Source: Bacteriovoracaceae bacterium
GTDB taxonomy: Bacteria > Bdellovibrionota > Bacteriovoracia > Bacteriovoracales > Bacteriovoracaceae
DNA length: 64,000 nt
Assembly: GCA_020630335.1 (NCBI GenBank)
Contig: JAHDBN010000007.1
Span: 1 to 64,000 of the forward strand
Reading direction: 5' to 3'
The notes below the pieces were generated by a model. The model searched no databases. It was not told the DNA's origin and was given only the letters and a program-made list of their open reading frames with translations. Of the stretch, positions 43,402 through 51,466 are shown in pieces (position 1 is the first letter of the stretch; each line of letters starts with the position of its first letter). A program made the translations under genes and the position numbers.

Positions 43402-44268
43402 ATGAAAATTTTATTCATAATCTTGATAAGTTTATCGGCTTTTTCTGAAAGAAAAATCAATGAAAAATCGATTGATGAATTAATTAAAAAATCTCAGTCA
43501 CTATCTAGAATTCAAAAAATTAAATTATATTCAAAAATTTTCTTAGATCAAACTTATAGAGGAGGAGTCCTAGGAGAAGGCGAGAAAGGACGATTTGATA
43601 AAGATCCGATGTATAGTTTTGAAGCTTTTGATTGTACCACCTATGTGGAAACAGTTTTATCCTTAGTGAATGCAGAAAACTTTTTAGATTTTTTAAAGAT
43701 CATGAAAGAAGTTAGATATAATTCGTATCCTAGTTATGAAAATAGAAATCATTTCATTAGTCTTGATTGGATTAATGATAACTTCTCATTTTTCTCTGAA
43801 TATACAGAAAGGTTACCTGCTCAAGTTTATGAGGCTTTGGCATTTATAAATAAAACAGCGTGGTATCAATCAAAGAGTTCTCTAGAAGGTTTTGGTGAGA
43901 CACTTGATATCGAAGAAGAGAAAAAAAGAATAAAAGAATTTCAAGGTTTAGGAAGATTTCAAAAAAATGAGTATGCAAGTCTTCCTTATATTTCTATTGA
44001 AGATGCAATAAAAAAAGACGTTATAAAGGCAATCCCTAATGGAAGTATTATTAATATTGTAAGACCTAACTGGGATTTGAAAAAATATATTGGTACTCAT
44101 CTTAATATTTCTCATCAAGGTATTATTATAAAAAATAAAAAGGGTATTTTTCTAAGGCATGCTTCTAGTGAAGCTGGAAAAGTAGCAGACATGCCTTTCA
44201 AAGATTATTTATCAAGGTATATAAGTCACAAAGAGATTAAAGGTATTAATGTCTTAGTAATTCATTGA
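43402..44268 (+). CDS. DUF1460 (NlpC/P60-like) exported amidase-like protein
   Basis: This 288-residue protein has a signal peptide. The family catalytic Cys is in FEAFDCTTYVETVL (about residues 73-86), the His in ISHQGIII (about 235), and an RHASS motif near 253. These fit the DUF1460 family of the NlpC/P60 superfamily, thought to cut N-acetylmuramoyl-L-alanine or related peptide bonds. A cell-wall role, for self or prey, is inference. The 3' end overlaps the convergent gene by 15 bases. Confidence 0.75.
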   Translation: MKILFIILISLSAFSERKINEKSIDELIKKSQSLSRIQKIKLYSKIFLDQTYRGGVLGEGEKGRFDKDPMYSFEAFDCTTYVETVLSLVNAENFLDFLKIMKEVRYNSYPSYENRNHFISLDWINDNFSFFSEYTERLPAQVYEALAFINKTAWYQSKSSLEGFGETLDIEEEKKRIKEFQGLGRFQKNEYASLPYISIEDAIKKDVIKAIPNGSIINIVRPNWDLKKYIGTHLNISHQGIIIKNKKGIFLRHASSEAGKVADMPFKDYLSRYISHKEIKGINVLVIH

Positions 44269-44844
44269 TAAACCAAAACTTAAATCATTTGCAGTATTTT
44301 TTAAATTTATATTCCCTTCAATATGTGCCATAATTTTTTCGAAATTCTTAAATGGAAGTTTAGAAGTTACTCCCAATGATAAAGAACTTGCAAGTTGAAC
44401 ATCTTCACTGTCTTCAATAATGACTAATTTAGTAGGAAGAGCTGCATATGGATAAGCATGTATTCCCATAATGCTAAATCCTTTGGATACGATAGGAGCA
44501 AAACCAAAATTGTTGAAATCTACAGAGTTTATGCTTTCTCTTTCATAAAATCCTCTTAAAGAAAATCTTGGTTGATTATTATAATCCTTAAAGAAAACAT
44601 ATGAGCCACCTAGGAACAATCCAAATCTATCATTACTCGATAATCTCATACCACCATCAAACCCAATCCTTTTGGTAGCAGAATGCAAATATTGAACTTG
44701 TACTCCTGGATTCGTCGAATCCTCAAGGGCCATTGTGAATTCTGCGGAAAGAGCATTCTTATATTGGCTTAATGGCATTGAAGACATACCAATATTTGAA
44801 GCAAAGGTTGAGAGTGAGAAAATACAAGCAATTATTAATTTCAT
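44254..44844 (-). CDS. small outer-membrane beta-barrel-like protein
   Basis: This 196-residue protein has a signal peptide (MKLIIACIFSLSTFA). The mature part is a run of amphipathic strands alternating with short turns (VQYLHSATKRIGFDGG, FGLFLGGSYVFF, FSLRGFYERE) and ends in LSFGLSMNY, an aromatic C terminus typical of barrels. AAGGG lies upstream of the ATG. No specific family is recognised. Confidence 0.65.
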   Translation of the reverse strand: MKLIIACIFSLSTFASNIGMSSMPLSQYKNALSAEFTMALEDSTNPGVQVQYLHSATKRIGFDGGMRLSSNDRFGLFLGGSYVFFKDYNNQPRFSLRGFYERESINSVDFNNFGFAPIVSKGFSIMGIHAYPYAALPTKLVIIEDSEDVQLASSLSLGVTSKLPFKNFEKIMAHIEGNINLKNTANDLSFGLSMNY

Positions 44845-44912
44845 AAATATCCCTTTTTAGTGATTTTTTTTATTATAGAGCTAAATATGCAGAGTGTTAA
44901 ATTTAACTTTAA

Positions 44913-44941
44913 TTGACTTATGTCCTCAAGATTATTACCTT
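44913..44941 (+). promoter_or_regulatory. possible promoter of tRNA-His
   Basis: TTGACT (44913-44918), a 17-base spacer and TACCTT precede the tRNA by about 25 bases. The -35 is good and the -10 weak. Confidence 0.4.
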
Positions 44942-44965
44942 TCTATGTATCAAATTTGAATTAAT

Positions 44966-45042
44966 GGTGGGTGTAGTTCAGTTGGTAGAGCAGCGGATTG
45001 TGATTCCGTTTGTCGTGGGTTCGAGCCCCATCATCCACCCCA
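44966..45042 (+). tRNA. tRNA-His (anticodon GTG)
   Basis: A 77-base cloverleaf includes the extra 5' G (G-1) that marks tRNA-His, opposite C73. The acceptor GTGGGTG pairs with CATCCAC. The anticodon loop TTGTGAT carries GTG, the T loop is TTCGAGC, and CCA is encoded. Confidence 0.96.
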
Positions 45043-45060
45043 TTTAATAATCAAAAATCC

Positions 45061-45594
45061 ATGAAAGTAGAAATTCTAAAATACTGTTTATTTTTCAGTT
45101 TTATTGTGATGCCTATTTGTGTTTGGGAACTAAACCAAGACAATATGTATGCATTAGAAGCTATAGAGTATTCGCAAGGCAAAAAGTGTACTGCTATAAA
45201 GTGGAGTTTTATTAAGAAAAAATGCAATGAAAAATTTAAAAAATTAATGATCAAAAAATGTGAGGAAATCACTCATCATAGATTAAAAAATGAGTGTGAT
45301 AAATCAATCAATGAAAAAACAAAAAATTTGAAGGAAGTAGAAAGACAAGATGCATTTTTTAGCTTACTACTTTTTAGCTTTTTTTATTTAATAATTCCTC
45401 TTGCTCTATTTGGGAGTAGGGATAGAATTAAGGGTTTTTTTGATAGATTTTATTCTAAAGATAATATAATGGGCAAGATAGAGAAATCCTTAGATCATTC
45501 TATAGAGTTTATTAACGCTAGGAATATAATTTTTTATTTTATACTGTTGGCTTTGCACTTTTTAATTTTTTCAGCTCTTTTTTTGTTTAAATAG
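45061..45594 (+). CDS. membrane protein of unknown function
   Basis: The ATG at 45061 gives 177 residues. The frame is open to 45010, but that start lies inside tRNA-His and is rejected. There is an N-terminal hydrophobic helix, a Lys-rich extracytoplasmic or cytoplasmic loop with CTAIKWSFIKKKCNEKF and further cysteines, and two more helices (about 103-120 and 155-175). No family is recognised. The 3' end overlaps a truncated receiver ORF on the other strand. Confidence 0.5.
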   Translation: MKVEILKYCLFFSFIVMPICVWELNQDNMYALEAIEYSQGKKCTAIKWSFIKKKCNEKFKKLMIKKCEEITHHRLKNECDKSINEKTKNLKEVERQDAFFSLLLFSFFYLIIPLALFGSRDRIKGFFDRFYSKDNIMGKIEKSLDHSIEFINARNIIFYFILLALHFLIFSALFLFK

Positions 45595-45764
45595 AGCTGA
45601 TTAATTGAATTATTCAAGTTTAACAATTTTAGAGCTACATCTCCATCATTAGCAAAAGTAATGAATAAATTTGAGTGTATCCTTTTTAATAATGCCTCTA
45701 AGAGTTTTTGTGTTCGAGTGCAATCTTCAACTAATAAAACTTTAAAAATAATGTTAGAATTCAT
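45534..45764 (-). pseudogene. truncated response-regulator receiver fragment
   Basis: The first ~50 residues match the start of a receiver domain: VLLVEDCTRTQKLLEALL (acidic pair ED and helix 1) and ITFANDGDVALKLL (strand 2, helix 2). The protein then departs into a basic tail that is antisense to the neighbouring gene. The phosphorylated Asp strand and the rest of the domain are missing, so this is a broken regulator. AGGGGG before the ATG means it could still be translated. Confidence 0.6.
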
Positions 45765-45955
45765 TTTTCCCCCTTGTTTATGAATTTCCTTGTTTGTCTA
45801 TATAGCAAAGAAGATGCCAATACTGAGAAGCGATATAATAAGTGAGTGATCTACTATGATACAAATCAACTGTGCCATAGTGTTTCATTTTGCTACAGTT
45901 TGAGAAAAAAAAATAAGAGGATAGAATTAGAGTAAGATTAAGAGGAGTCTATTAT

Positions 45956-46495
45956 ATGAAGGGAATAGTTTTTACTGAACTTGTAGACATGATGGAAGAT
46001 AAGTTTGGTATAGAAATGGTTAATAAAGTCATATCTCAATCTAATTTAAAATCAGGTGGAGTATATTCAGCAGTTGGAACATATGATTCTGAAGAATTAG
46101 AGAAATTGGTGAAGAGATTATCTGAAGAAACCAAAATACCTGTTCCTGATTTGGTTCATGCATATGGAAAGTACTTTTTTTCTGTTCTTAAAAATAACTA
46201 TAGCAATTTTTTTGATAAGCCTAATTCTTTTGAAGTGTTGAAGAGTATTGATAGTCATATCCATGTGGAGGTAAAAAAACTTTATCCTGACGCAGAACTT
46301 CCAAAGTTTGATCATATAGAAGAAGGTAATGTATTAAAGCTTATTTATCAGTCAGAAAGAGGGTTGTCTCTTTTTGCTTTAGGATTAATAGAAAAGACAA
46401 TAGAACATTTCAAAGAAGATATATCAATAGAACATAATGTTTTATCAGAAAATGGAAACAAGGCTGAGTTTGTTTTAACTAAAAACAATGAATAA
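45956..46495 (+). CDS. H-NOX heme nitric-oxide sensor
   Basis: This 179-residue protein has all H-NOX marks: proximal heme ligand H103 in HIHVEVKKLYP, the conserved Pro in LPKF (116), and the YxSxR heme-propionate motif as YQSER (131-135). Bacterial H-NOX proteins bind NO and control a partner kinase or cyclase. AGAGGAG lies upstream of the ATG. The next gene, a hybrid histidine kinase, starts eight bases before this stop, the standard H-NOX/HnoK pairing. Confidence 0.93.
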   Translation: MKGIVFTELVDMMEDKFGIEMVNKVISQSNLKSGGVYSAVGTYDSEELEKLVKRLSEETKIPVPDLVHAYGKYFFSVLKNNYSNFFDKPNSFEVLKSIDSHIHVEVKKLYPDAELPKFDHIEEGNVLKLIYQSERGLSLFALGLIEKTIEHFKEDISIEHNVLSENGNKAEFVLTKNNE

Positions 46496-47762
46496 TGAAT
46501 ATAAGAAAGCTTATTTAAGAGAAAAACTTGCTCGAAAAGAAGCTGAGAAAATTTTAGAAAAGAAGTCATTGGAACTTTACACTCTCAATCAAGAACTTTT
46601 AGTTGCAAATCAAGGTCTTGAAGAAAAAGTAAAAAAAAGAACTAATGATTTAGAAAAAGCCAAAGATAAAGCAGAAGAGTTAGCTAAAATAAAATCAGAA
46701 TTTCTATCTATGATGAGTCATGAGATGCGAACTCCTTTAAATAGCATTCTTGGTTATACCTACTTATTAGAAGAACAAAATATGAATACTGAATGTGATG
46801 AGTACGTAAGAAAAATTTCATATTCAGGGAAAGTTTTACTTTCAATTATCAATAACGTCCTTGAGCATTCAAGGTTAGAAGGATCAAGGTTTTCATTACA
46901 AGAAGTGACTTTAAATTTGAAAAAAGAATTAGAAGAATTATGTTCAATCTTCAAAGTTGATATTTTAAAGAAAAAATTATCTTACAATGTAATTATAGAT
47001 GAGAACTGTGATGAGATCATTAGAATTGACTTTAAGAAGGTAAAACAAATTTTAATAAATGTTATTGGAAATGCGATTAAGTTTACCAATGCTGGAGAAG
47101 TAAAAGTAAAAGCATCTTATGAAGAAGAGTTTATATCTGTCTCGGTTTGTGATACTGGCAAAGGAATATCTAAAGAGGATTTATCGAAAATTTTTGAACC
47201 TTTTGTTCGATCTTTAAAAGAGGATAACTTCCGATATGAAGGAACAGGTTTAGGACTGTCGATAACTAAAAGGTTAATAGAAGTTCTTGATGGAGAAATA
47301 GAGGTTAAAAGTGAAGAGAATGTTGGAACTTGTTTTTCAATCAGAGTCAGAGCTCCTCTTGCAAGCCATCCTTTAAAGTTAAATGATCCTGAAGGAATAA
47401 TAAAAATAAATAAAAAATTAAATATAATAATAGTTGATGATCACCAAGTAAATGCAATGCTATTATCAAAAATATTATCGAAACAATCTCTTTCTGCCCT
47501 TGTACTAAACCATGGGCTTGATTGCTTAAATGAGTTAAAAGAAAATCCTATGTATGACATAATTTTTATGGACTTGCGAATGCCTGATATTGATGGGATA
47601 GAAACTACTAAAAGAATACGTACAGAAATTCCATCTTTTAAGGGGGAGATAATTTTATTAACTGCAGAAAGTTATGGGCCAGAAGATAATTATCTTAAAT
47701 ATTTTGATGGCCACTTAGGAAAACCTTACTCTATTAAGGATGTTTTAAAATTTTTAAAGTAA
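46488..47762 (+). CDS. H-NOX-associated hybrid histidine kinase
   Basis: This 424-residue protein has an N-terminal coiled coil without a sensor domain (residues 5-70) and HisKA with H78 in MMSHEMRTPLNS. The HATPase_c region has DTGKGIS, FEPF and GTGLGLS, and a C-terminal receiver has its acidic pair in IIVDDHQ and phospho-Asp about 362 in FMDLRMPDIDG. Lack of its own sensor and translational overlap with H-NOX imply that NO-bound H-NOX sets its activity. The output protein is not next door. The 3' end overlaps the convergent kinase gene by nine bases. Confidence 0.92.
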   Translation: MNNEYKKAYLREKLARKEAEKILEKKSLELYTLNQELLVANQGLEEKVKKRTNDLEKAKDKAEELAKIKSEFLSMMSHEMRTPLNSILGYTYLLEEQNMNTECDEYVRKISYSGKVLLSIINNVLEHSRLEGSRFSLQEVTLNLKKELEELCSIFKVDILKKKLSYNVIIDENCDEIIRIDFKKVKQILINVIGNAIKFTNAGEVKVKASYEEEFISVSVCDTGKGISKEDLSKIFEPFVRSLKEDNFRYEGTGLGLSITKRLIEVLDGEIEVKSEENVGTCFSIRVRAPLASHPLKLNDPEGIIKINKKLNIIIVDDHQVNAMLLSKILSKQSLSALVLNHGLDCLNELKENPMYDIIFMDLRMPDIDGIETTKRIRTEIPSFKGEIILLTAESYGPEDNYLKYFDGHLGKPYSIKDVLKFLK

Positions 47763-48809
47763 TGTGAAGGTGAAAGTACTACCTTTGCCAAGTTCTGAGT
47801 CAACTCTGATTTCTCCTCCATGCATTTCTACAATTTTCTTTACAGTGGAAAGACCAATTCCAGAACCCTTTATTAAATTATTTTTTTTCGAAGGAGATCT
47901 TTTGAAAATATTAAAAATAATTTCTCGTTCTTGTGCGGCAATACCAATGCCATTGTCCTGAACAGAAAAATGATATTTCCCCATTCTTTTGACACAATCA
48001 ATTTTAATTTTAGGGATAATATCTTTTTTTGAATATTTCAGTGAATTACTAATCAAGTTTACAAAAATATCAATAAAGTATTCAGGATTTGCATTTATGC
48101 TTTTAGGTATATTTTCTATTGATATTTTTGCCGATTTCATATTTATTTCTTCACTTAGTATATCAAGGGCAATGTTAATACTGTCTTCTGGGTTAACAAC
48201 GGAAAAGTGTAACTCATCTCTTCCTAGTCTAGAGTAAGTTAAAAGATCTTGGACTAAGTTTTTAATGTGCGCACAAGTTTTAATGACTTTATCAATACTT
48301 TCCTCTGCTTCTTTGATTTTTTGATCTTTGACATATTTTTTCGCAAGATCAGAAAAAGTCCAGATATGTCTAATCGGAGACTGTAAGTCGTGAGATGTAA
48401 CATAGGCGAATTGTTCAAGCTCTTTATTTGATCTTAGTAGTTGTAATTGCAATTCTTTTTGTTTGGTAATATCTGTTTGAATTCCTGAGATACGATGTTC
48501 TTCCCTGTGAATTCGACACATAACCCAGAGATATTGATTCTCTTTAAGTAGTATTCGATATTCAATAGTGTGTTTTTCTTTTGAGTTAGATTCGATTGCT
48601 TTTAAAAAAATTGGTTGATCGTCAGGATGAATTTTTTCTAAAAACCAATGTAGCTGATAAGGAACAGTTTGGTTAGCAAGGCCCATCATATCTTTTAAGT
48701 GTGGAGCTAAGAAGAACTCATTTTTATTTTCAGGTTCATATATCCACCAGCCATCAAAGTTAAAATTTTCAAGATTAAAAGTTTTTTTATTATTTTTCAT
48801 AGACATCAT
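47754..48809 (-). CDS. PAS-domain sensor histidine kinase
   Basis: This 351-residue protein has a PAS_3-type domain (about 15-120, with WFLEKIHPDDQPIFLKAI and IQTDITKQKE). HisKA follows with His in YVTSHDLQSPIRHI (about 138), and HATPase_c with VQDNGIGI, NIFKRSP and KGSGIGLSTVKKIV. No membrane helix is seen, so it is cytoplasmic. It overlaps the single receiver gene upstream by up to 20 bases, and starts at 48809, 48806 or 48800 are possible. The pair should form a phosphorelay. Confidence 0.9.
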   Translation of the reverse strand: MMSMKNNKKTFNLENFNFDGWWIYEPENKNEFFLAPHLKDMMGLANQTVPYQLHWFLEKIHPDDQPIFLKAIESNSKEKHTIEYRILLKENQYLWVMCRIHREEHRISGIQTDITKQKELQLQLLRSNKELEQFAYVTSHDLQSPIRHIWTFSDLAKKYVKDQKIKEAEESIDKVIKTCAHIKNLVQDLLTYSRLGRDELHFSVVNPEDSINIALDILSEEINMKSAKISIENIPKSINANPEYFIDIFVNLISNSLKYSKKDIIPKIKIDCVKRMGKYHFSVQDNGIGIAAQEREIIFNIFKRSPSKKNNLIKGSGIGLSTVKKIVEMHGGEIRVDSELGKGSTFTFTLL

Positions 48810-49182
48810 AGATTTTTTTTAAAAGTTTACAGTTATCTAAAAAACTCTCAGGCTTGATTATGTAATCAGAAGCTCCTTCGAGGTAAGCAACTTCTACTTC
48901 TTTTTCATAAAGAGAGCTTGTGAAAAAAACATAAGGAATATTTTTAAACTTGCTTTGTTTGAATTTTTTCATGACATCTATACCATTTGTACCAGGAAGA
49001 TTCATATCAGATAAAATAACATCGAATTGAGCATTAGAATCTTTTAGAAAAGAGTTTATCTGAATTAAAGACGTTATGTAGGTAATATTAATCTCAATAT
49101 TAAAATCATTTATAACCTGATCCAGGGCAAGGTTAAATATCTCAATATCTAGATCATTGTCTTCTATGAGAAGTAGGTTCAT
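48790..49182 (-). CDS. single-domain response regulator (RcpA-type receiver)
   Basis: This 130-residue receiver has the acidic pair in LLIEDNDLD, phospho-Asp in VILSDMNLPGTNG (about 57), Ser/Thr in FFTSS, and Lys in YIIKPES. The DIEIFNLAL helix and lack of an output domain place it with RcpA/CheY-like regulators paired with PAS or phytochrome kinases. The ATG overlaps the GTPase stop by four bases, so GTPase, receiver and kinase form one operon. Confidence 0.9.
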   Translation of the reverse strand: MNLLLIEDNDLDIEIFNLALDQVINDFNIEINITYITSLIQINSFLKDSNAQFDVILSDMNLPGTNGIDVMKKFKQSKFKNIPYVFFTSSLYEKEVEVAYLEGASDYIIKPESFLDNCKLLKKIYDVYEK

Positions 49183-49676
49183 GAAATAAACCTACTTGCC
49201 AGACTTGTAAAAGCAGTAGTAATCCCAATGTCGTTCTTGGCAGATGTTTTGAAAATTAGATCAAAAGATTCCTTGTACCTCTCAAAGGCCTGTTCTTCTT
49301 GCTTCGAAAAGTTTATGAGATCTGTCTTATTTAGTAATAATATTTTCTGAGTAGTAGGGTATTTCTTTTTTACAATATTTTGGTAAAAAGAAATATTTTC
49401 AATACTTTCAGGATTTGAGATATCGCAAACAAAAATAAGTCCATGAGCTGCTCTGTAATATTGTTGAGGAGAAGATATGAGTTCTTTGCCTCCTTGAATA
49501 TCCCAGACAATCATATTTACAGATGTTTCATCAATTTTGAGTTCTCTTTGAAACAATTTCACTCCAATTGTAGCCTTATATGACTCGCTAAATTGATCAT
49601 CCGCAAATCTCATCGAAATGCTAGTCTTGCCGACGCTTTCATCTCCAATTAAGCATATTTTTTTAGATATCTTCAT
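49179..49676 (-). CDS. Ras/Rab-like small GTPase (Rup type)
   Basis: This 165-residue protein has the full Ras-superfamily G motifs: G1 GDESVGKTS (11-19), switch I Thr about 36 in YKATIGVK, G3 WDIQG (58-62), G4 NKTD (116-119) and G5 TSAK (144-147). It has the classic WDxxG, not the altered form of MglA. The residue after WDIQG is Gly63, where Ras/Rab proteins carry the catalytic Gln, so intrinsic hydrolysis should be slow. There is no C-terminal lipidation Cys. Similar bacterial GTPases (Rup families) lie near roadblock-type proteins, as here. Cellular role unknown. Confidence 0.9.
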   Translation of the reverse strand: MKISKKICLIGDESVGKTSISMRFADDQFSESYKATIGVKLFQRELKIDETSVNMIVWDIQGGKELISSPQQYYRAAHGLIFVCDISNPESIENISFYQNIVKKKYPTTQKILLLNKTDLINFSKQEEQAFERYKESFDLIFKTSAKNDIGITTAFTSLASRFIS

Positions 49677-49698
49677 TCGCTAAATGTATACTAAATAG
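49677..49698. promoter_or_regulatory. 22-bp divergent promoter region with overlapping -10 boxes
   Basis: Between the GTPase gene and the divergent gene lies TATAC, readable as TATACT on the plus strand (49687-49692, six bases before GTG 49699). On the minus strand it reads as TACATT or TATACA, six or eight bases before the GTPase ATG. Both genes lack a clear Shine-Dalgarno, so both messages may be leaderless and mutually exclusive. Confidence 0.4.
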
Positions 49699-50154
49699 GT
49701 GAAAATGAAAAAAATTGAACTTTCTAAAGAGTATTTAATACAAAAAATTAATCATAAAAATAAGAATATACTAAGAGCATTGACTGGATTTATTGAGCTA
49801 AACTCTAAATCAGGTAAATTTAAAGATAAAATTCAAGAATGTTTAAATGAACTTAGAAAGGTTAGTTCTTCACTCGATTTCTCTTATTTGGAAAGAAAAT
49901 CATTATCTGAGGAGATTAATAAATTTTGTGAACCCATAAAAAAAGAAAATTATCAAAAACTAGAAAATGAACTGATTTTTAAGAATATAAATACTATGTT
50001 TGATTTAGAATCAACTTTTTTTGAACCATTTATATCTATTTATGAGGACACAGAAGTTTTTTTGTATGAATTATTGATTCTTTTTATTGATGATTATGAT
50101 TTTTTTGCAAAAAAAGAAGGAGATAATTTAAAGGTTCAAATTATTTCAAAGTAA
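49699..50154 (+). CDS. uncharacterised protein with histidine-phosphotransferase-like helices
   Basis: This 151-residue protein has an N-terminal pair of helices (about residues 10-58) holding INHKNKNILRALTGFIEL, which looks like a DHp or Spo0B-like phosphotransfer hairpin with a candidate His at 18. The rest is acidic and lacks ATP-binding motifs. The start is GTG at 49699 or ATG at 49705. It sits inside the minus-strand GTPase cluster in opposite orientation, with its 3' end overlapping the roadblock-like gene by 14 bases. It may connect the kinase to the regulator (inference). Confidence 0.5.
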   Translation: MKMKKIELSKEYLIQKINHKNKNILRALTGFIELNSKSGKFKDKIQECLNELRKVSSSLDFSYLERKSLSEEINKFCEPIKKENYQKLENELIFKNINTMFDLESTFFEPFISIYEDTEVFLYELLILFIDDYDFFAKKEGDNLKVQIISK

Positions 50155-51466
50155 TATATTTTGCAATTTGGTAATGCTTTATTAGTTCTTGAATTTTATC
50201 AATTTCTGATTTTTTAAAATTATAAGTAGATATTTCTATACCTTTAGATGTCACTCTGTAATTTGTTTGCACATTCTTTGAATTTACAAGAAGCAGTATT
50301 GTCTTAACTCTATGCTCAACAGAGTTTATTACAAGTTTCGCTTTTGATGAGGTCATAAATTTAAAATCATCACTCTTAAATTTTGTAGTAAGTAATCTCT
50401 TCGTGATTGCTTGTTGGTTTTTTGTAAAAAATTCTCCTTCAATGTTTACAGCTCCCCAAGGAGATTTAGAAAAACTTAAAGGGTAGCTTTCAGCGAAGTG
50501 TAATTTTTGATAAACATTATTATATTTTTCTTGTACCCAATCCCCCCACACTTTTTTTACAGGGAAAAATAAAAGCAGAAGTAATATTAACCCCATGAAA
50601 GCTTTTTTTGTGAAAGATATTTTTCTGGGAGCTTCCGCGTTTTCTTTTAGCTTTAAAAAAAGCGAAGAGCATTCTTCATGGACATTTGATTGAGGATTAT
50701 CAAACTCAGCTATAAAATTCGGATATTTTGAAAGAATACTTGCTAGGATCTTACGAAACTTTCTCTTGAAGTCTAAACGAATTTTACCACTAGTCACAAT
50801 TGCAAAGTACGAGCTACCACATTGCTCAAGAAGAATTTGAAAGTCTCCATATTCGATTTGATCAATCTTAGTATCTTGGTTATTAATACAGTCTTTAGAA
50901 AAATCTTGTAGGGCTGTAATTAGACCAGCAAACAAATCAGGATTAACTTTTAGCTCATCAGAATCAATTTTTTGATATTTTATTAGTCCTGTTTCTTTTT
51001 CAATGACCATAAAAGCTTTAGGCTTTAAATTTCTAATTTTAGATATGATGAGTTCTTCTTCAGGAACTCTTAGTAGAAAAGATTTGATTTTCAGATTGAT
51101 ACTTTCAATAGGGATTTGATTTTCAATTTTATCATTTATTGAATCCAGGGAATCTGCAAGAGCTTCAGACACATACTTGCTTACTATTGGCCCTAAAATA
51201 GGAAAAAGAGTATCAATAGCTTTCTCTGGATCGTCTTTAACATGTTTCTTTAGTCCGAGTGGTATTAAATTTAAAAGAGCTTTAGTTTCTTCAGATGAAG
51301 GGTTTTCCCTTGCTTCGAGTATGACATTACTAACTGCTTCTTTAATATAAATCTTATCAGAAATATTCTCCTCTATTTTTTCTAAAGAGTTGATTTCTTC
51401 AGATAGAAGATATCCTTTTAGCTCTGAAAGAGCATTAAATGAAGAATGTTCTTCTTGATTCATCAT
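50141..51466 (-). CDS. membrane-anchored roadblock-like protein with FPxxGP domain, GTPase-associated
   Basis: This 441-residue protein has an N-terminal helical part with TLFPILGPIVSKYVSEAL (86-103), known from large GTPase-linked proteins often labelled OmpA family. A roadblock/longin-like alpha/beta region follows (about 148-256, with AFMVIEKETGLI and LFAGLITALQDFSKD), then one membrane helix (288-303) and a ~135-residue outer domain. Roadblock-type domains act as GAPs or scaffolds for small GTPases such as MglA, so it is a candidate partner of the nearby GTPase. It is coupled to the coiled-coil gene by TAATG. Confidence 0.6.
   Translation of the reverse strand: MMNQEEHSSFNALSELKGYLLSEEINSLEKIEENISDKIYIKEAVSNVILEARENPSSEETKALLNLIPLGLKKHVKDDPEKAIDTLFPILGPIVSKYVSEALADSLDSINDKIENQIPIESINLKIKSFLLRVPEEELIISKIRNLKPKAFMVIEKETGLIKYQKIDSDELKVNPDLFAGLITALQDFSKDCINNQDTKIDQIEYGDFQILLEQCGSSYFAIVTSGKIRLDFKRKFRKILASILSKYPNFIAEFDNPQSNVHEECSSLFLKLKENAEAPRKISFTKKAFMGLILLLLLFFPVKKVWGDWVQEKYNNVYQKLHFAESYPLSFSKSPWGAVNIEGEFFTKNQQAITKRLLTTKFKSDDFKFMTSSKAKLVINSVEHRVKTILLLVNSKNVQTNYRVTSKGIEISTYNFKKSEIDKIQELIKHYQIAKYITLK

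Noticed and set aside
45010-45060. N-terminal extension of the membrane protein gene into tRNA-His
   Set aside because: The extra 17 codons come from the tRNA 3' half. The ATG at 45061 leads directly into a hydrophobic segment.
47764-48237. Two plus-strand ORFs (65 and 82 residues) inside the PAS kinase gene
   Set aside because: They are antisense to conserved HATPase and HisKA motifs and have no independent support.
49179-49676. GTPase as an MglA polarity protein
   Set aside because: MglA has an altered G3 motif lacking the Asp of DxxG. This protein has WDIQG and fits Ras/Rab-like Rup families better.
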